The notes below the pieces were generated by a model. That model made no database searches. It saw nothing but the letters and a program-made list of their open reading frames with translations, and was not told the DNA's origin. From Bdellovibrionaceae bacterium UBA6502 (GTDB taxonomy: Bacteria > Bdellovibrionota > Bdellovibrionia > Bdellovibrionales > UBA840), in NCBI GenBank assembly GCA_002436415.1, contig DJMA01000045.1:62001-126000 (forward strand): DNA of 64,000 nt, in the 5' to 3' direction. Position 1 is the first letter of the stretch. Each line of letters begins with the position of its first letter. This document shows, in pieces, positions 1-8,023 of this stretch. The translations under genes were made by a program, and so were the position numbers.

Positions 1-1412
1 TTTAACACTGTATCAAACATCTCATCCGCAGTACGAATCAGTCTGGCTGATGCATCAAAACTTTTTTGTAATTCAATCATCTTGGTGGTTTCTTCATCCA
101 ATGAAACACCACTGATACTCTCTCTAATATTAGCCAACTGATCTACAATCCCTTTTTGATGTTCCGAAGACATATTGGCTTTATTCACTGTAACGGCAAC
201 TTTACCAACAATGGCAGTGTAAAAATCATCCATCGAAGCCGTTCCATCATTTAAAACTTTTTTATTTTGAATACTAGCAATGCTATTTGCAATTCTGTTG
301 TCACCAGGACCATTACTACTTTGCCCTGCAACGATTCGATTTACATCATTCTCAACCGAATCGTTCAACTTTAAATTTGCAGCGGCATTGCTTTTTGATT
401 GCAGTAGATCAAAGAACAAAACTCCATTCTGACCACGTCGGTCTTTACCATTGATGTGTTGTGAGTTTACCTCGCGATTTAAGGTAAAAGCTACGTCATC
501 CAATTGATCCAAAAGACCCTCGATGTATTCATCGCGAACCTCAAGGGCTGCACCAATTCTTCCCCCAGACAACTGCTTCGTAATGTCCACAGGAGAAGTG
601 GTTTCAGAGGCTTTAAACATCACCTTTACGGTGCCATGTCTATGGCCCTCAAATTTATTACTAGGTTGCGCAAAAATCTCCGCATGGCTAAAACCTGAAA
701 CAATGGTGGCGTTTGAGCCTGCCATTACAGACACCTGACCTAATTCATTTTCCGCGTATTTAATATCTACTTTTTCACCAAGTTGCTTTAACAACAAATC
801 TCGACGATCTCTCTCGTCGTTGGCATTACGTCCCTGGATCTCTACTTGTGAGATTTTCTCGTTTAAACTAGCAATTTCTTTAGCCATAGAGTTTATTAGG
901 GAAACTTCATTTTCAATCTGATGATCAATATCAATTTGCACATCGATCAACTGATTATTAACTCGTCTAAAATCATTCACCAATGACTTCGCCGTTTCTT
1001 TCACTAAAGTTCTGGAGGCTGCACTCTCAGGAGCATTTGCCAACTCACGGAAGGAATTAAAGAAATCACCAATGAATTGATTTAAACCTTTATTCAGCTG
1101 CTCATTAAAAACTTGTTCAACACGAGTCATATTCTCAGAGCGACTTTCCTGGAAACCTAGCTTCTCGGTTTCTCCTTGAATTTGTTTTTCTAGATATTCA
1201 TTCTTAATGGATCGTACAGCTGCAACGGTAGCACCAGTACCTATTTGCACTCTTCCCTGTCCTGTGGGAGGCGTAGAAGTTTGCTCTACCCTTTGGCGAG
1301 AATAACCTTCTGTGCTTTTGTTTGCGATATTATGAGAAACCGTCTGCAAACCCATTTGACTGGTTTGCAGGGATCGCTTCCCCATTCCTAATATCGCATT
1401 AAGTTTAGACAT
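1..1412 (-). CDS. flgK: Flagellar hook-filament junction protein FlgK (3' end cut by window edge)
   Basis: FlgK (HAP1) is exported by the flagellar type III apparatus and joins hook to filament. The frame is open from ATG at 1412 to base 1, about 470 residues. The N terminus MSKLNAILGMGKRSL and the following MGLQTVSHNIANKSTEGYSR carry the coiled-coil rod/hook/FlgK signature, and the last visible residues ADEMFDTVL match the conserved FlgK C terminus, so only a few codons are missing. The start is preceded by an AAGGAG ribosome site. It is the last visible gene of flgM-flgN-flgK, directly after its chaperone gene flgN. Confidence 0.95.
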   Translation of the reverse strand, partial: MSKLNAILGMGKRSLQTSQMGLQTVSHNIANKSTEGYSRQRVEQTSTPPTGQGRVQIGTGATVAAVRSIKNEYLEKQIQGETEKLGFQESRSENMTRVEQVFNEQLNKGLNQFIGDFFNSFRELANAPESAASRTLVKETAKSLVNDFRRVNNQLIDVQIDIDHQIENEVSLINSMAKEIASLNEKISQVEIQGRNANDERDRRDLLLKQLGEKVDIKYAENELGQVSVMAGSNATIVSGFSHAEIFAQPSNKFEGHRHGTVKVMFKASETTSPVDITKQLSGGRIGAALEVRDEYIEGLLDQLDDVAFTLNREVNSQHINGKDRRGQNGVLFFDLLQSKSNAAANLKLNDSVENDVNRIVAGQSSNGPGDNRIANSIASIQNKKVLNDGTASMDDFYTAIVGKVAVTVNKANMSSEHQKGIVDQLANIRESISGVSLDEETTKMIELQKSFDASARLIRTADEMFDTVL

Positions 1413-1446
1413 CCTGTCTCCTTAGGCCATCCTAGCCCAATATCAC

Positions 1447-1953
1447 TTAAGCTTCGCGGTGAACCAAATGCTTCGTTTGGTTCGTATCTTTTTTCTTACC
1501 GCCAGCTTGGTAAGTCTGTTTTGGTGCCAAAGCATCTTTGATTCGATCAATGGTTCCACCAATGGTCGAAAGAGCGGCTTCAGCTAAAATTTCATTTTCG
1601 TGATTTAATCTCTTAATTTCTGCAAACAGATTTTCTAATGAGCTTTTGTGTTGAATTAATTTTGAGCGGTATGGCTCTGGAAGTTTCGTCGCAATCTCTA
1701 ACAACTTTGGAGATTCACTTCTTAAACGCAAATCATTAGCTAAATTAGAACAAAGATTTAATCTTTCTTCTTCTTTTGCTTCAGCAGCTCTCAACAAACC
1801 ATCTTTTAATACAGCACTTTTGTTAATGTTATTCACATCACTCTGAATCAGGTAATCATTTTCTGATTGCAATAAATGACAAAGGCTGGAGTAAATCTTA
1901 GTCTGTTCTGCTAAATTTTCTTGGAGTAATCCAATTTGTCTAAAGTTCTGCAC
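1447..1953 (-). CDS. flgN: FlgN-like flagellar export chaperone
   Basis: 168 residues, mostly charged alpha helix with heptad-like spacing and no signal peptide or membrane segment, as expected for FlgN, the cytoplasmic chaperone that keeps FlgK and FlgL soluble before export. The sequence is too divergent to identify by motif alone. The call rests on size, helical character, a repeated E-rich central region around residues 60-70, and position between flgM and flgK, the usual FlgN site. The basic tail (residues 150-168) is longer than in enterobacterial FlgN (about 140 residues). Confidence 0.8.
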   Translation of the reverse strand: MQNFRQIGLLQENLAEQTKIYSSLCHLLQSENDYLIQSDVNNINKSAVLKDGLLRAAEAKEEERLNLCSNLANDLRLRSESPKLLEIATKLPEPYRSKLIQHKSSLENLFAEIKRLNHENEILAEAALSTIGGTIDRIKDALAPKQTYQAGGKKKDTNQTKHLVHREA

Positions 1954-1996
1954 CTTTTCTTCCTTCCATGGTAGAAAACTGTTTTTTTAAAAAATC

Positions 1997-2326
1997 CTAT
2001 TCTTGAGTAGCTGCAAGACTTAACTCGTCTTCCAACATACGATCAGCAATTGCTTCGGCGTTAACTTTGTACTCACCTTTTTCAATAAGAGCGCGGAACT
2101 TTGCTACCTTCTCTGCGTCAACATCAGGAGATTGATTGGCTAGTTCTTTTACTCGAGCCATCTCTTTCGCCTTCTCAGAAATATTTACCTTTGCAGAGGA
2201 ATCCAACATTCCTTGTGAAATTTTGCTTGCTGAAGGATTCGCAGAATCTCCCGATTTTGTGACACGGTCTTTTGCTCCTAAACCCTGAGCTATACCTTGA
2301 TTGATACTGTTCGAATTAATTTTCAT
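1997..2326 (-). CDS. flgM: Anti-sigma-28 factor FlgM
   Basis: 109 residues. The C-terminal half carries the FlgM pattern: VNISEKAKEMARVKEL, a Pro-Asp-Val hinge, then EKVAKFRALIEKGEYKVNAE and the helix AIADRMLEDE, matching the conserved sigma-28-binding helices. FlgM holds FliA inactive until it is exported through the finished hook-basal body. The N-terminal half is polar and probably disordered, as usual. ATG at 2326 follows a good GGAGG site, and a putative extended -10 promoter lies just upstream. It leads the flgM-flgN-flgK unit. Confidence 0.9.
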   Translation of the reverse strand: MKINSNSINQGIAQGLGAKDRVTKSGDSANPSASKISQGMLDSSAKVNISEKAKEMARVKELANQSPDVDAEKVAKFRALIEKGEYKVNAEAIADRMLEDELSLAATQE

Positions 2327-2345
2327 AACGATCCTCCATGATAGT

Positions 2346-2366
2346 TATTCACTATTCATTGTAACA
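2346..2366 (-). promoter_or_regulatory. Putative extended -10 promoter of flgM
   Basis: On the minus strand TGTTACAAT (TGN plus TACAAT, five of six matches to the sigma-70 -10 box) ends at 2358 and would give a start near 2350, leaving a leader of roughly 25 bases with GGAGG. No convincing -35 box is visible at the usual distance, consistent with an extended -10 promoter. Read from sequence only. Confidence 0.4.
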
Positions 2367-2674
2367 TACTGATACGCGGAAACCTTGAAAAACAGCGTTT
2401 TATCTAGGTTTAGGCCAAATAATTTGACTCTTGTCTAGGTTAGAAGTCAAAAAATTATTGGAGATATACTGCGCCGTTTTAGTATTATTCGACGAACTAG
2501 ACTAGCCCCGACCAGGGCCTAGCCTAAAGGAAATTCATACTTCATCAATAAGCTTGGTAAGTAAAAAGATTAGTTTCTTGAATACGACCCTATTTGATTA
2601 TCAAGACTGAATTTTAAGAACAAGAACTCACTAGATTAATCAAAGCTGCCTGAATTGAGTCTTAATGTGCATGG

Positions 2675-2730
2675 AAATAAAAAATAAAAAATAAAAAATA
2701 AAAAATAAAAAATAAAAAATAAAAAATAAA
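2675..2730. repeat. Heptanucleotide tandem repeat, 8 copies of AAATAAA
   Basis: Thymines occur exactly every seven bases from 2678 to 2727 in an otherwise pure-A stretch, giving eight perfect AAATAAA units followed by AAA. The array lies 43 bases beyond the stop codon of the histidine kinase gene and about 350 bases upstream of flgM. On the minus strand it reads as T-rich repeats and could help end kinase transcription. Such arrays are prone to slippage. Confidence 0.95.
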
Positions 2731-2772
2731 AAACCGTTCGCAGCTAGCTTCTAAAACTGCAAGACCAATCTT

Positions 2773-4098
2773 TTAAGATGGAATTTTTATTAAAAATAAG
2801 CTGCCATGCTCTTCTATGCCATCTTTCTTCTCGGTTGAAAAAATCTCTAACTCAGCACCTAGTTCAATGACAAATGAGTTTACGATCATCAGACCAAAAC
2901 CTGTTCCCAGCTCACCAGATTCGCCGATGGTAGAACGAAGCTTGCCTTTTTCTTTAAGCTCCTGAAGAGCTTCTTCGTTCATTCCAACACCTGTATCACG
3001 AACACCGATTTGAACCTCACCAGGTAACTTATTTGCGATAATTTCAATCTCACCACCAACGGGTGTAAACTTAATAGCATTGGAAACTAAATTGGATAAA
3101 ATTTGATTTAAAAACACATCCTTGGACACTTCAAAATCAAAATTACTTTTGTAGGCTTTTGAAAATGTTATTTTTTTATTTTCAAACTTATCTTCAAAAA
3201 CTAGTAGCATATGTTCATAACACTCATCCATACTACATTTTTCTAATCGTCTATTTTCAATAACAATTTCGTCTGAATGTAGCTCTCTAACTTTTTTAGA
3301 AATATTAGCGACAATGTCTATCGCCTTGCTTGCTTTTTTAATCCTCTTCTCAACAGCTTCATTGCAATCTTCTCTACGAAGACTTGCTGACAACTGATAA
3401 TCAGCAACCGACAGTGGGTTACTTATATCGTGAACTAATACTCTTAGTAAGTTTTGAATTTTATTGTTTTTTACTTCCAGTCGCTGTTTCGTCTGTTCTT
3501 CCACGTACATATAAATTGCTACCGCAGAAAAAGCGATAAAGAAATATCCTAAAAGTAAAAACACTTGTGAAATCACATGCCCAAAAGGACTAAGCAAGTC
3601 AGGAAATGGATAACCCATAATTTTTAAAACTAAAAAGCCAAGAGTAGTTAAAAGCGACAATCCGCCGAATACATACAAACCCTTTCGACCACCTACGATA
3701 CCACCTAGCATGGGATGGACTGTAAGCCAGATTATAGTTTCACTTTCAAAGCCACCAGAATAAAAGCTAAAGGTAGCCTGATGAATTACTCCCGGTACTA
3801 GAGCAAAAAATAGTGGCCAAAAAACCTTATCAAAAATTTTCCACAACAATGGACTTAACAGGTGAATGATTGAACACAAAACTCCTGCCCAAACAGGAAC
3901 AGAACTTTCCATTTCAAATTTGGCCACAAAGGCATAGGCCCACATCAACAGACTAGTGCTTAGTACAACCACCAAATGCCTGTGAAGCTCTTGCTGAACT
4001 TTTTGCGAATTGGTTTTCCTACCTTCCGCAAGAAAGTTAAATACGTAAAAATAAGCCGACCTCAAATAATTCACTTCAGTTCCATCGGAATCCAACAT
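2773..4098 (-). CDS. Membrane sensor histidine kinase
   Basis: 441 residues. The N-terminal half (about residues 40-205) contains roughly six hydrophobic segments and no evident large periplasmic loop, so sensing is probably in the membrane. A DHp helix follows with the H box VHDISNPLS near residue 223, then a HATPase_c domain with N box LVSNAIKFTP (about 338), G1 box DTGVGM and glycine-rich GTGFGLMIV. All catalytic elements are present, so it should be an active autokinase. There is no adjacent response regulator gene (an orphan). It sits between flgM and flgJ in the flagellar region, which suggests but does not prove a motility input. Confidence 0.9.
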   Translation of the reverse strand: MLDSDGTEVNYLRSAYFYVFNFLAEGRKTNSQKVQQELHRHLVVVLSTSLLMWAYAFVAKFEMESSVPVWAGVLCSIIHLLSPLLWKIFDKVFWPLFFALVPGVIHQATFSFYSGGFESETIIWLTVHPMLGGIVGGRKGLYVFGGLSLLTTLGFLVLKIMGYPFPDLLSPFGHVISQVFLLLGYFFIAFSAVAIYMYVEEQTKQRLEVKNNKIQNLLRVLVHDISNPLSVADYQLSASLRREDCNEAVEKRIKKASKAIDIVANISKKVRELHSDEIVIENRRLEKCSMDECYEHMLLVFEDKFENKKITFSKAYKSNFDFEVSKDVFLNQILSNLVSNAIKFTPVGGEIEIIANKLPGEVQIGVRDTGVGMNEEALQELKEKGKLRSTIGESGELGTGFGLMIVNSFVIELGAELEIFSTEKKDGIEEHGSLFLIKIPS

Positions 4099-4375
4099 TT
4101 GATTCCGAAATCAAAATAAAAACTCTAGCATTTTTTAACAATCTATTAATGTTACAATGCGCGCTAAAAGCTCAAGCTTGGAGGAATTTCCAATTGAATT
4201 AAATATTATTTATATGTTTTTTGAGGCTTTTTTGATTTCTTCGCCAATACAGATTTTAATTTAGAATGATTTCTTAAAATAAGAAATTAAGCAGAATTTT
4301 TAAAAAAATTATTGAGATTAAGCCCTTTACAAAACCTGAACAAGATCTGCTCAAAAGTTTATACAGATAAGAAGA

Positions 4376-5035
4376 CTAGGCCGAATGTAATTTTGCACGA
4401 ATCGCAAGATCTATACTCACACCAGGCTCTGTATTTAACAGTAAACTACCTGCAGCTAAGTCCATACCACCTTGCAAATCTGGTTTTTTAGGAAGCTTCC
4501 AAAGACTTTCAAAGGAGCCATGATTTAATAGTAGCTTTCCACCACTTGAATTTTCCTCTGGAAACCAAGCCGATACTTTTCCTGACCAGGGCAGCTCTAA
4601 AGCGCTTTGTGGTTTTGAGGATTCAATTTTATAATGCATTTGCTTGTTACTAGGTTCTTGGTTTTGTTGAACCTTAAACATTCCATTGGCATCTCTTGGA
4701 GCCGTCTGAGGAGGCATTGCAATTCCCATATGTTGAAGCATCTGTTTCTCTATGAGTTTTGCCAAACCAACTCCACCACGAGTAACCCAAGACTTTACAT
4801 ACTCAGAGTCAAGTTGTTGGGTATATATTTGATCGGCCATGGAGTCTTTAACCAAACCACCTTTTTGCACAGAGTTTCTCATTGCCTTAACCATTTCTCC
4901 TAAGAAATGCTTTTCGTACATTTGAGACGCTTGTTGTAATTGTGCCCTTGGGTCCATAGCTCTTGGTCTCAAACTTTTGGTTTGAGATTTTTCTAGTGGC
5001 ACCATATTGGGTTTGTTTTGGTTCGAAATTTTCAT
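4376..5035 (-). CDS. flgJ: FlgJ-type rod-binding protein with a degenerate M23-like C-terminal domain
   Basis: 219 residues. Residues about 28-105 match the FlgJ rod-binding/capping domain: YEKHFLGEMVKAMRNS, then DQIYTQQLD and GGVGLAKLIEKQM. The muramidase domain of enterobacterial FlgJ is absent. Residues about 145-215 (PWSGKVSAWF, GGKLLLNHGSFESLW, a Gly-rich turn, then AGSLLLN) resemble the beta core of LytM/M23 peptidases, but the HxH metal motif is replaced by IDLAIR, so peptidase activity is unlikely. That fold call is inference. The ATG overlaps the stop of a small upstream ORF (ATGA) and has no good ribosome site of its own, suggesting translational coupling. It is the last gene of the flgF operon. 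Confidence 0.8.
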   Translation of the reverse strand: MKISNQNKPNMVPLEKSQTKSLRPRAMDPRAQLQQASQMYEKHFLGEMVKAMRNSVQKGGLVKDSMADQIYTQQLDSEYVKSWVTRGGVGLAKLIEKQMLQHMGIAMPPQTAPRDANGMFKVQQNQEPSNKQMHYKIESSKPQSALELPWSGKVSAWFPEENSSGGKLLLNHGSFESLWKLPKKPDLQGGMDLAAGSLLLNTEPGVSIDLAIRAKLHSA

Positions 5036-5130
5036 GATAAGTCTTTAATAAAGATTGGGGAAGTGAGCCAAAGTCTCGCGCATCCTACGCTATCACTCTG
5101 TATGGGCATTGCCATTCCTTGGCTTTGCAT
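5032..5130 (-). CDS. Possible 32-residue coupling ORF upstream of flgJ
   Basis: ATG at 5130 is preceded by AGGAGA at ideal spacing, the best ribosome site in the flgI-flgJ gap. The ORF encodes 32 residues (MQSQGMAMPIQ...) and ends with TGA overlapping the ATG of flgJ. The frame is open further upstream to 5223, but those starts lack good sites. No similarity to a known family is recognised. Its likeliest role is to deliver ribosomes to flgJ, though it may encode nothing functional. Confidence 0.4.
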   Translation of the reverse strand: MQSQGMAMPIQSDSVGCARLWLTSPIFIKDLS

Positions 5131-5271
5131 CAATCGTCTCCTGCAAGAAACAAAAATCATAAACAGTCCATCCATGGTCTTAGATCCTCGACTCATCCTC
5201 CCCCGGATTTCTAACACTTCCATGTGTTAAAAATAATTCTATTCAATTTTTATATCTCAAAGTCCTAGGAC

Positions 5272-6249
5272 TTAAAGAATTTCTAGTTCCGCTTGTAGAG
5301 CTCCAGCAGCTTTGATCGATTGAAGAATCGTGATCAACTCTTTTGGCTCCACACCAAGGGCGTTCATTGCATCTACAATATCACCCACACTCGCACCCTT
5401 ATCCATTAATACCGTTCTCGGGCTTCTACCTTTGCTTTTTTTGTCGCCGACATCCAAACTTATATCACCATGAGAAATTGCGACTTTAGAGATACGAACT
5501 TTCTCTCCTATTACTACTGTACCAGTTTTTTCATTGACTATAACTTTAGCAATTAGATCTGGACTGATTTCTAAACTCTCGACTAGGGAAAGAAGTTCCA
5601 CTGCATTACCTTCATAGGTAGCTGGTACAACAATATCTACTGTTGCAGAGTCTTTTGCACTTGCATACTTTCCGCCAAGGTCACCATTAATTCTACGAAC
5701 TACACGCATCGCTGTTGTAAAATCAGGATTGTGTAAAGTTACGCGAAACATTTTTCTACTTGAAAAATCTTCGGCAAAGTCTTTTTCAATAATGGCACCA
5801 TTAGGAATTCTTCCTGCAGTTTTGTGATCGCCTCCAATCAAAATATTTCCTTGGGCGACCGCATAGATATTTCCATTTGCCGCTCGTAAAGGAGACTGAA
5901 CCAATACTCCACCTTCTAAACTTGTAGCATCACCAATGGAGCTAACTTGAATATCCATTGGATTACCTGCTCTTGCAAAAGGAGGAAGGGATGCGGTAAT
6001 CAAAACTGCGGCTACATTTTTACTAGTAGCATCGGCTGTGCTAACTCCAAGAGTTTGTAACATCCTTTGTAAACTCTTTGAGGTATAATCCGTTTTACCG
6101 TCACCTGAACCTTTTAATCCAACCACGATTCCATAACCAACCAACTGGTTTTCACGAACCCCACGAATGCTAGCCATGTCTTTTAGACGAACACTATAAG
6201 CATCCAATGCAATTAAACTAAAAGTAAGAAATAAACCTAAAATCTTCAA
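5272..6249 (-). CDS. flgI: Flagellar P-ring protein FlgI
   Basis: FlgI forms the periplasmic P ring around the rod. 325 residues with a signal peptide (MKILGLFLTFSLIALDAYS), then the hallmark RLKDMASIRGVRENQLVGYG and VVGLKGSGDG. The end, GVEPKELITILQSIKAAGAL, is the conserved FlgI C terminus. The family usually has about 345-370 residues, so this is compact but complete. The start appears to be TTG at 6249 behind an AGGAAGGAAG site. It lies downstream of flgH, separated by a small coupled ORF. Confidence 0.95.
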   Translation of the reverse strand: MKILGLFLTFSLIALDAYSVRLKDMASIRGVRENQLVGYGIVVGLKGSGDGKTDYTSKSLQRMLQTLGVSTADATSKNVAAVLITASLPPFARAGNPMDIQVSSIGDATSLEGGVLVQSPLRAANGNIYAVAQGNILIGGDHKTAGRIPNGAIIEKDFAEDFSSRKMFRVTLHNPDFTTAMRVVRRINGDLGGKYASAKDSATVDIVVPATYEGNAVELLSLVESLEISPDLIAKVIVNEKTGTVVIGEKVRISKVAISHGDISLDVGDKKSKGRSPRTVLMDKGASVGDIVDAMNALGVEPKELITILQSIKAAGALQAELEIL

Positions 6250-6261
6250 TGTGCTTCCTTC

Positions 6262-6336
6262 CTAGATAGCGCCATCCAAATTCATTATAACTGCAGTAAC
6301 TAAAATAATCACTTGGACTAAAATGTAGTTTTTCAT
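6262..6336 (-). CDS. 24-residue hydrophobic small protein coupled to flgH
   Basis: The ATG at 6336 overlaps the TGA of flgH (ATGA). The ORF encodes MKNYILVQVIILVTAV followed by IMNLDGAI and ends with TAG, 12 bases before the flgI start. The product would be a single short hydrophobic helix, either a tiny membrane peptide or a leader. It has no recognised homologue. It may simply carry ribosomes from flgH to the TTG start of flgI. The position and clean overlap favour real translation. Confidence 0.45.
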   Translation of the reverse strand: MKNYILVQVIILVTAVIMNLDGAI

Positions 6337-7067
6337 AGTTTTAGACTCCTTCTTAAACTAACGATGTCAAATTTTCCGTCTAATACCTTGTCTGACTCAA
6401 CTCGACTATCGGCTACGTCAGCTGGTTTCACTATACCGGTAACAATTACTTTGTACTCAGTACGATCAATCATAAAATCTTTACTTCCACGAATACGGTA
6501 AGAACCATCAGGGAAAGTTTCTACGATTCGGCTTGGAACTTCTTTCACTGCTAATTCTTCTTTTTTAGCATCTTTGCCACCCGCTGCTGCTGGAGCATTG
6601 GGTTGTGCCGAGGAATTCCCTTGGCTACCAGGCTTCTTCTTAGCTGCTGCTGCCACTCTGGCCGCTCTAGCTCTTTGCGCTTGAATCAACTTTTGAATAA
6701 CATCCACTTTGGTATTCAACTGCCTCTGCGCTGTCCCGGTAATTTCAACATTAATAATATCTCCAACAAGTCGTTGGTTATTTTGCGCAAATAGGTAAGA
6801 AGTTTGACCTTCATCTACCCACAAGGAACCTGCTTCATCATTAATTTTGTTTTCCGCTTCAAGCTTTGCTTGAGTCATTCGCTTGTATCGTCTTGGCACT
6901 CCTTGATAAGCATAGTTTTCATTTCCGGAGTAGCTCGGTGGCCTATTTTTTTCTTGTGCCGGCTGAGCACTACTCTTGCCATTAATCATGGCCTTCAGCT
7001 TATGGCCAAAGTTAGCACAAGCTGTTAGTTGAAGACTTAAAATGCAGAGTAAGAATAGCTTGATCAT
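6333..7067 (-). CDS. flgH: Flagellar L-ring lipoprotein FlgH
   Basis: FlgH builds the outer-membrane L ring. 244 residues with a lipoprotein signal (MIKLFLLCILSLQLTAC, lipobox LTAC, lipidated Cys at about 17). Conserved FlgH parts are SLWVDEGQTSYLFAQNNQRLVGD (residues about 80-103), VEITGTAQ, and the C-terminal RIVETFPDGSYRIRGSKDF and KVIVTGIVKPADV. A low-complexity linker rich in Ala, Lys and Gly (about 132-170) is inserted in the middle. It overlaps flgA upstream by 4 bases and a small ORF downstream. Confidence 0.93.
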   Translation of the reverse strand: MIKLFLLCILSLQLTACANFGHKLKAMINGKSSAQPAQEKNRPPSYSGNENYAYQGVPRRYKRMTQAKLEAENKINDEAGSLWVDEGQTSYLFAQNNQRLVGDIINVEITGTAQRQLNTKVDVIQKLIQAQRARAARVAAAAKKKPGSQGNSSAQPNAPAAAGGKDAKKEELAVKEVPSRIVETFPDGSYRIRGSKDFMIDRTEYKVIVTGIVKPADVADSRVESDKVLDGKFDIVSLRRSLKL

Positions 7068-8020
7068 TGAATGATAACCTCGTGTGCTTTCGAGATTTCT
7101 CCCACAATTACCTTTCTTGAACTACGATTTAAAATTGAAACTCTATCGCCAATAAAACCTGCTTCTTGCGCGACACCCTTTAAACGCATTTCCATATTGT
7201 TTTTTCGGATTACTATATCTACCAAGTCACCACGCTCAACGGCTTTTTCTTTTTCTAAATTAGATAACCATAAAATCGAACCAGATAAAGCCATTCTTTT
7301 GGCTTTGGCTCCCAACAATTCTTTTTTAGTTGGAATGTCTTTTCTTACAAAGTTCATCTCTCTTTTTTCAAATAAAATGTCTGAATCATTGATTCTTTCA
7401 CCAGGAGCAATGTTTCTTCTGGCCACTGGGAGAACTTTGTAAGTTCGCATTCTTCCAGAGATATAATGAGTTTCAGCCTCTGAATTACCCAGGCGATAAA
7501 CTCTCAAAGGAATTTGAAAATTTCCTTTGAGAAGTTGATCCGGAATCTCTAAATCCCAATTACTGATTTTAGTTTTCTCGGCTTTCGGTAAACGTAAAGC
7601 ACTAATTTCAAAACTACATTCTTTGCAAAAAGCTTGATTGTGTTTTTTTAATAGTTTCGTAAGCTTTGCTTCTGTCCAATGCGGAGAGTTCAGATACACT
7701 TCCAAAACTTTCGGCATTTTTAAAACAAGGTTAAAATCTTTTCCTGCTTCTGTTTCAAAGTTTTTCACATAAGACAAACTTCTTCGTAGCAAATCCGTCA
7801 GAGCAAGGTCAGAAATTTTTCTAACTTCCCCTTCTTTTAAATCAGCAGCCACCAATAGACTCGATAATTGCTTTGTACTTTTTTCTGTAAAGCCATCAAT
7901 TTCTGCGATGTCATTAAAGTAGACATTACCAGCTTTATTGACTAGGCCTTCCTTGATTTCGATTCTTTGGTTTGCCCATGCTATGTTTGTTAGTACAAGA
8001 AGAGTTAAAAGATACTTCAT
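7064..8020 (-). CDS. flgA: Flagellar P-ring assembly chaperone FlgA
   Basis: Periplasmic chaperone for FlgI polymerisation. 318 residues with signal peptide MKYLLTLLVLTNIAWA. The C-terminal SAF-type domain is clear: VARRNIAPGERINDSDI (about residue 200), LLGAKAKRMALSGSIL, then GDLVDIVIRKNNMEMRLKGVAQEAGFIGDRV split across the conserved beta core. The N-terminal half is divergent. A GAGGTAAT site precedes ATG at 8020. It lies 3 bases after flgG and overlaps flgH by 4, so it is co-translated in the operon. Confidence 0.9.
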   Translation of the reverse strand: MKYLLTLLVLTNIAWANQRIEIKEGLVNKAGNVYFNDIAEIDGFTEKSTKQLSSLLVAADLKEGEVRKISDLALTDLLRRSLSYVKNFETEAGKDFNLVLKMPKVLEVYLNSPHWTEAKLTKLLKKHNQAFCKECSFEISALRLPKAEKTKISNWDLEIPDQLLKGNFQIPLRVYRLGNSEAETHYISGRMRTYKVLPVARRNIAPGERINDSDILFEKREMNFVRKDIPTKKELLGAKAKRMALSGSILWLSNLEKEKAVERGDLVDIVIRKNNMEMRLKGVAQEAGFIGDRVSILNRSSRKVIVGEISKAHEVIIQ

Positions 8021-8023
8021 TCA

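Larger units (their letters stand above)
2327..2772. other. Intergenic region between flgM and the histidine kinase gene
   Basis: 446 bases without a supported gene. It holds the flgM leader and putative promoter, an imperfect inverted repeat around 2504-2525 (CTAGCCCC with GGGCCTAG), and the AAATAAA heptamer array at 2675-2730. No RNA gene was recognised. Confidence 0.6.

Noticed and set aside
504..738. Two plus-strand ORFs inside flgK
   Set aside because: Antisense to the clear FlgK frame; no independent support.
2675..2730. Could the heptamer array be a CRISPR or an origin iteron set?
   Set aside because: Units are contiguous with no spacers, are pure A/T, and lack DnaA boxes or a neighbouring replication gene.
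5032..5223. Longer 63-codon version of the ORF upstream of flgJ
   Set aside because: The upstream start codons lack ribosome sites; only the 32-codon form starting at 5130 has a good one.
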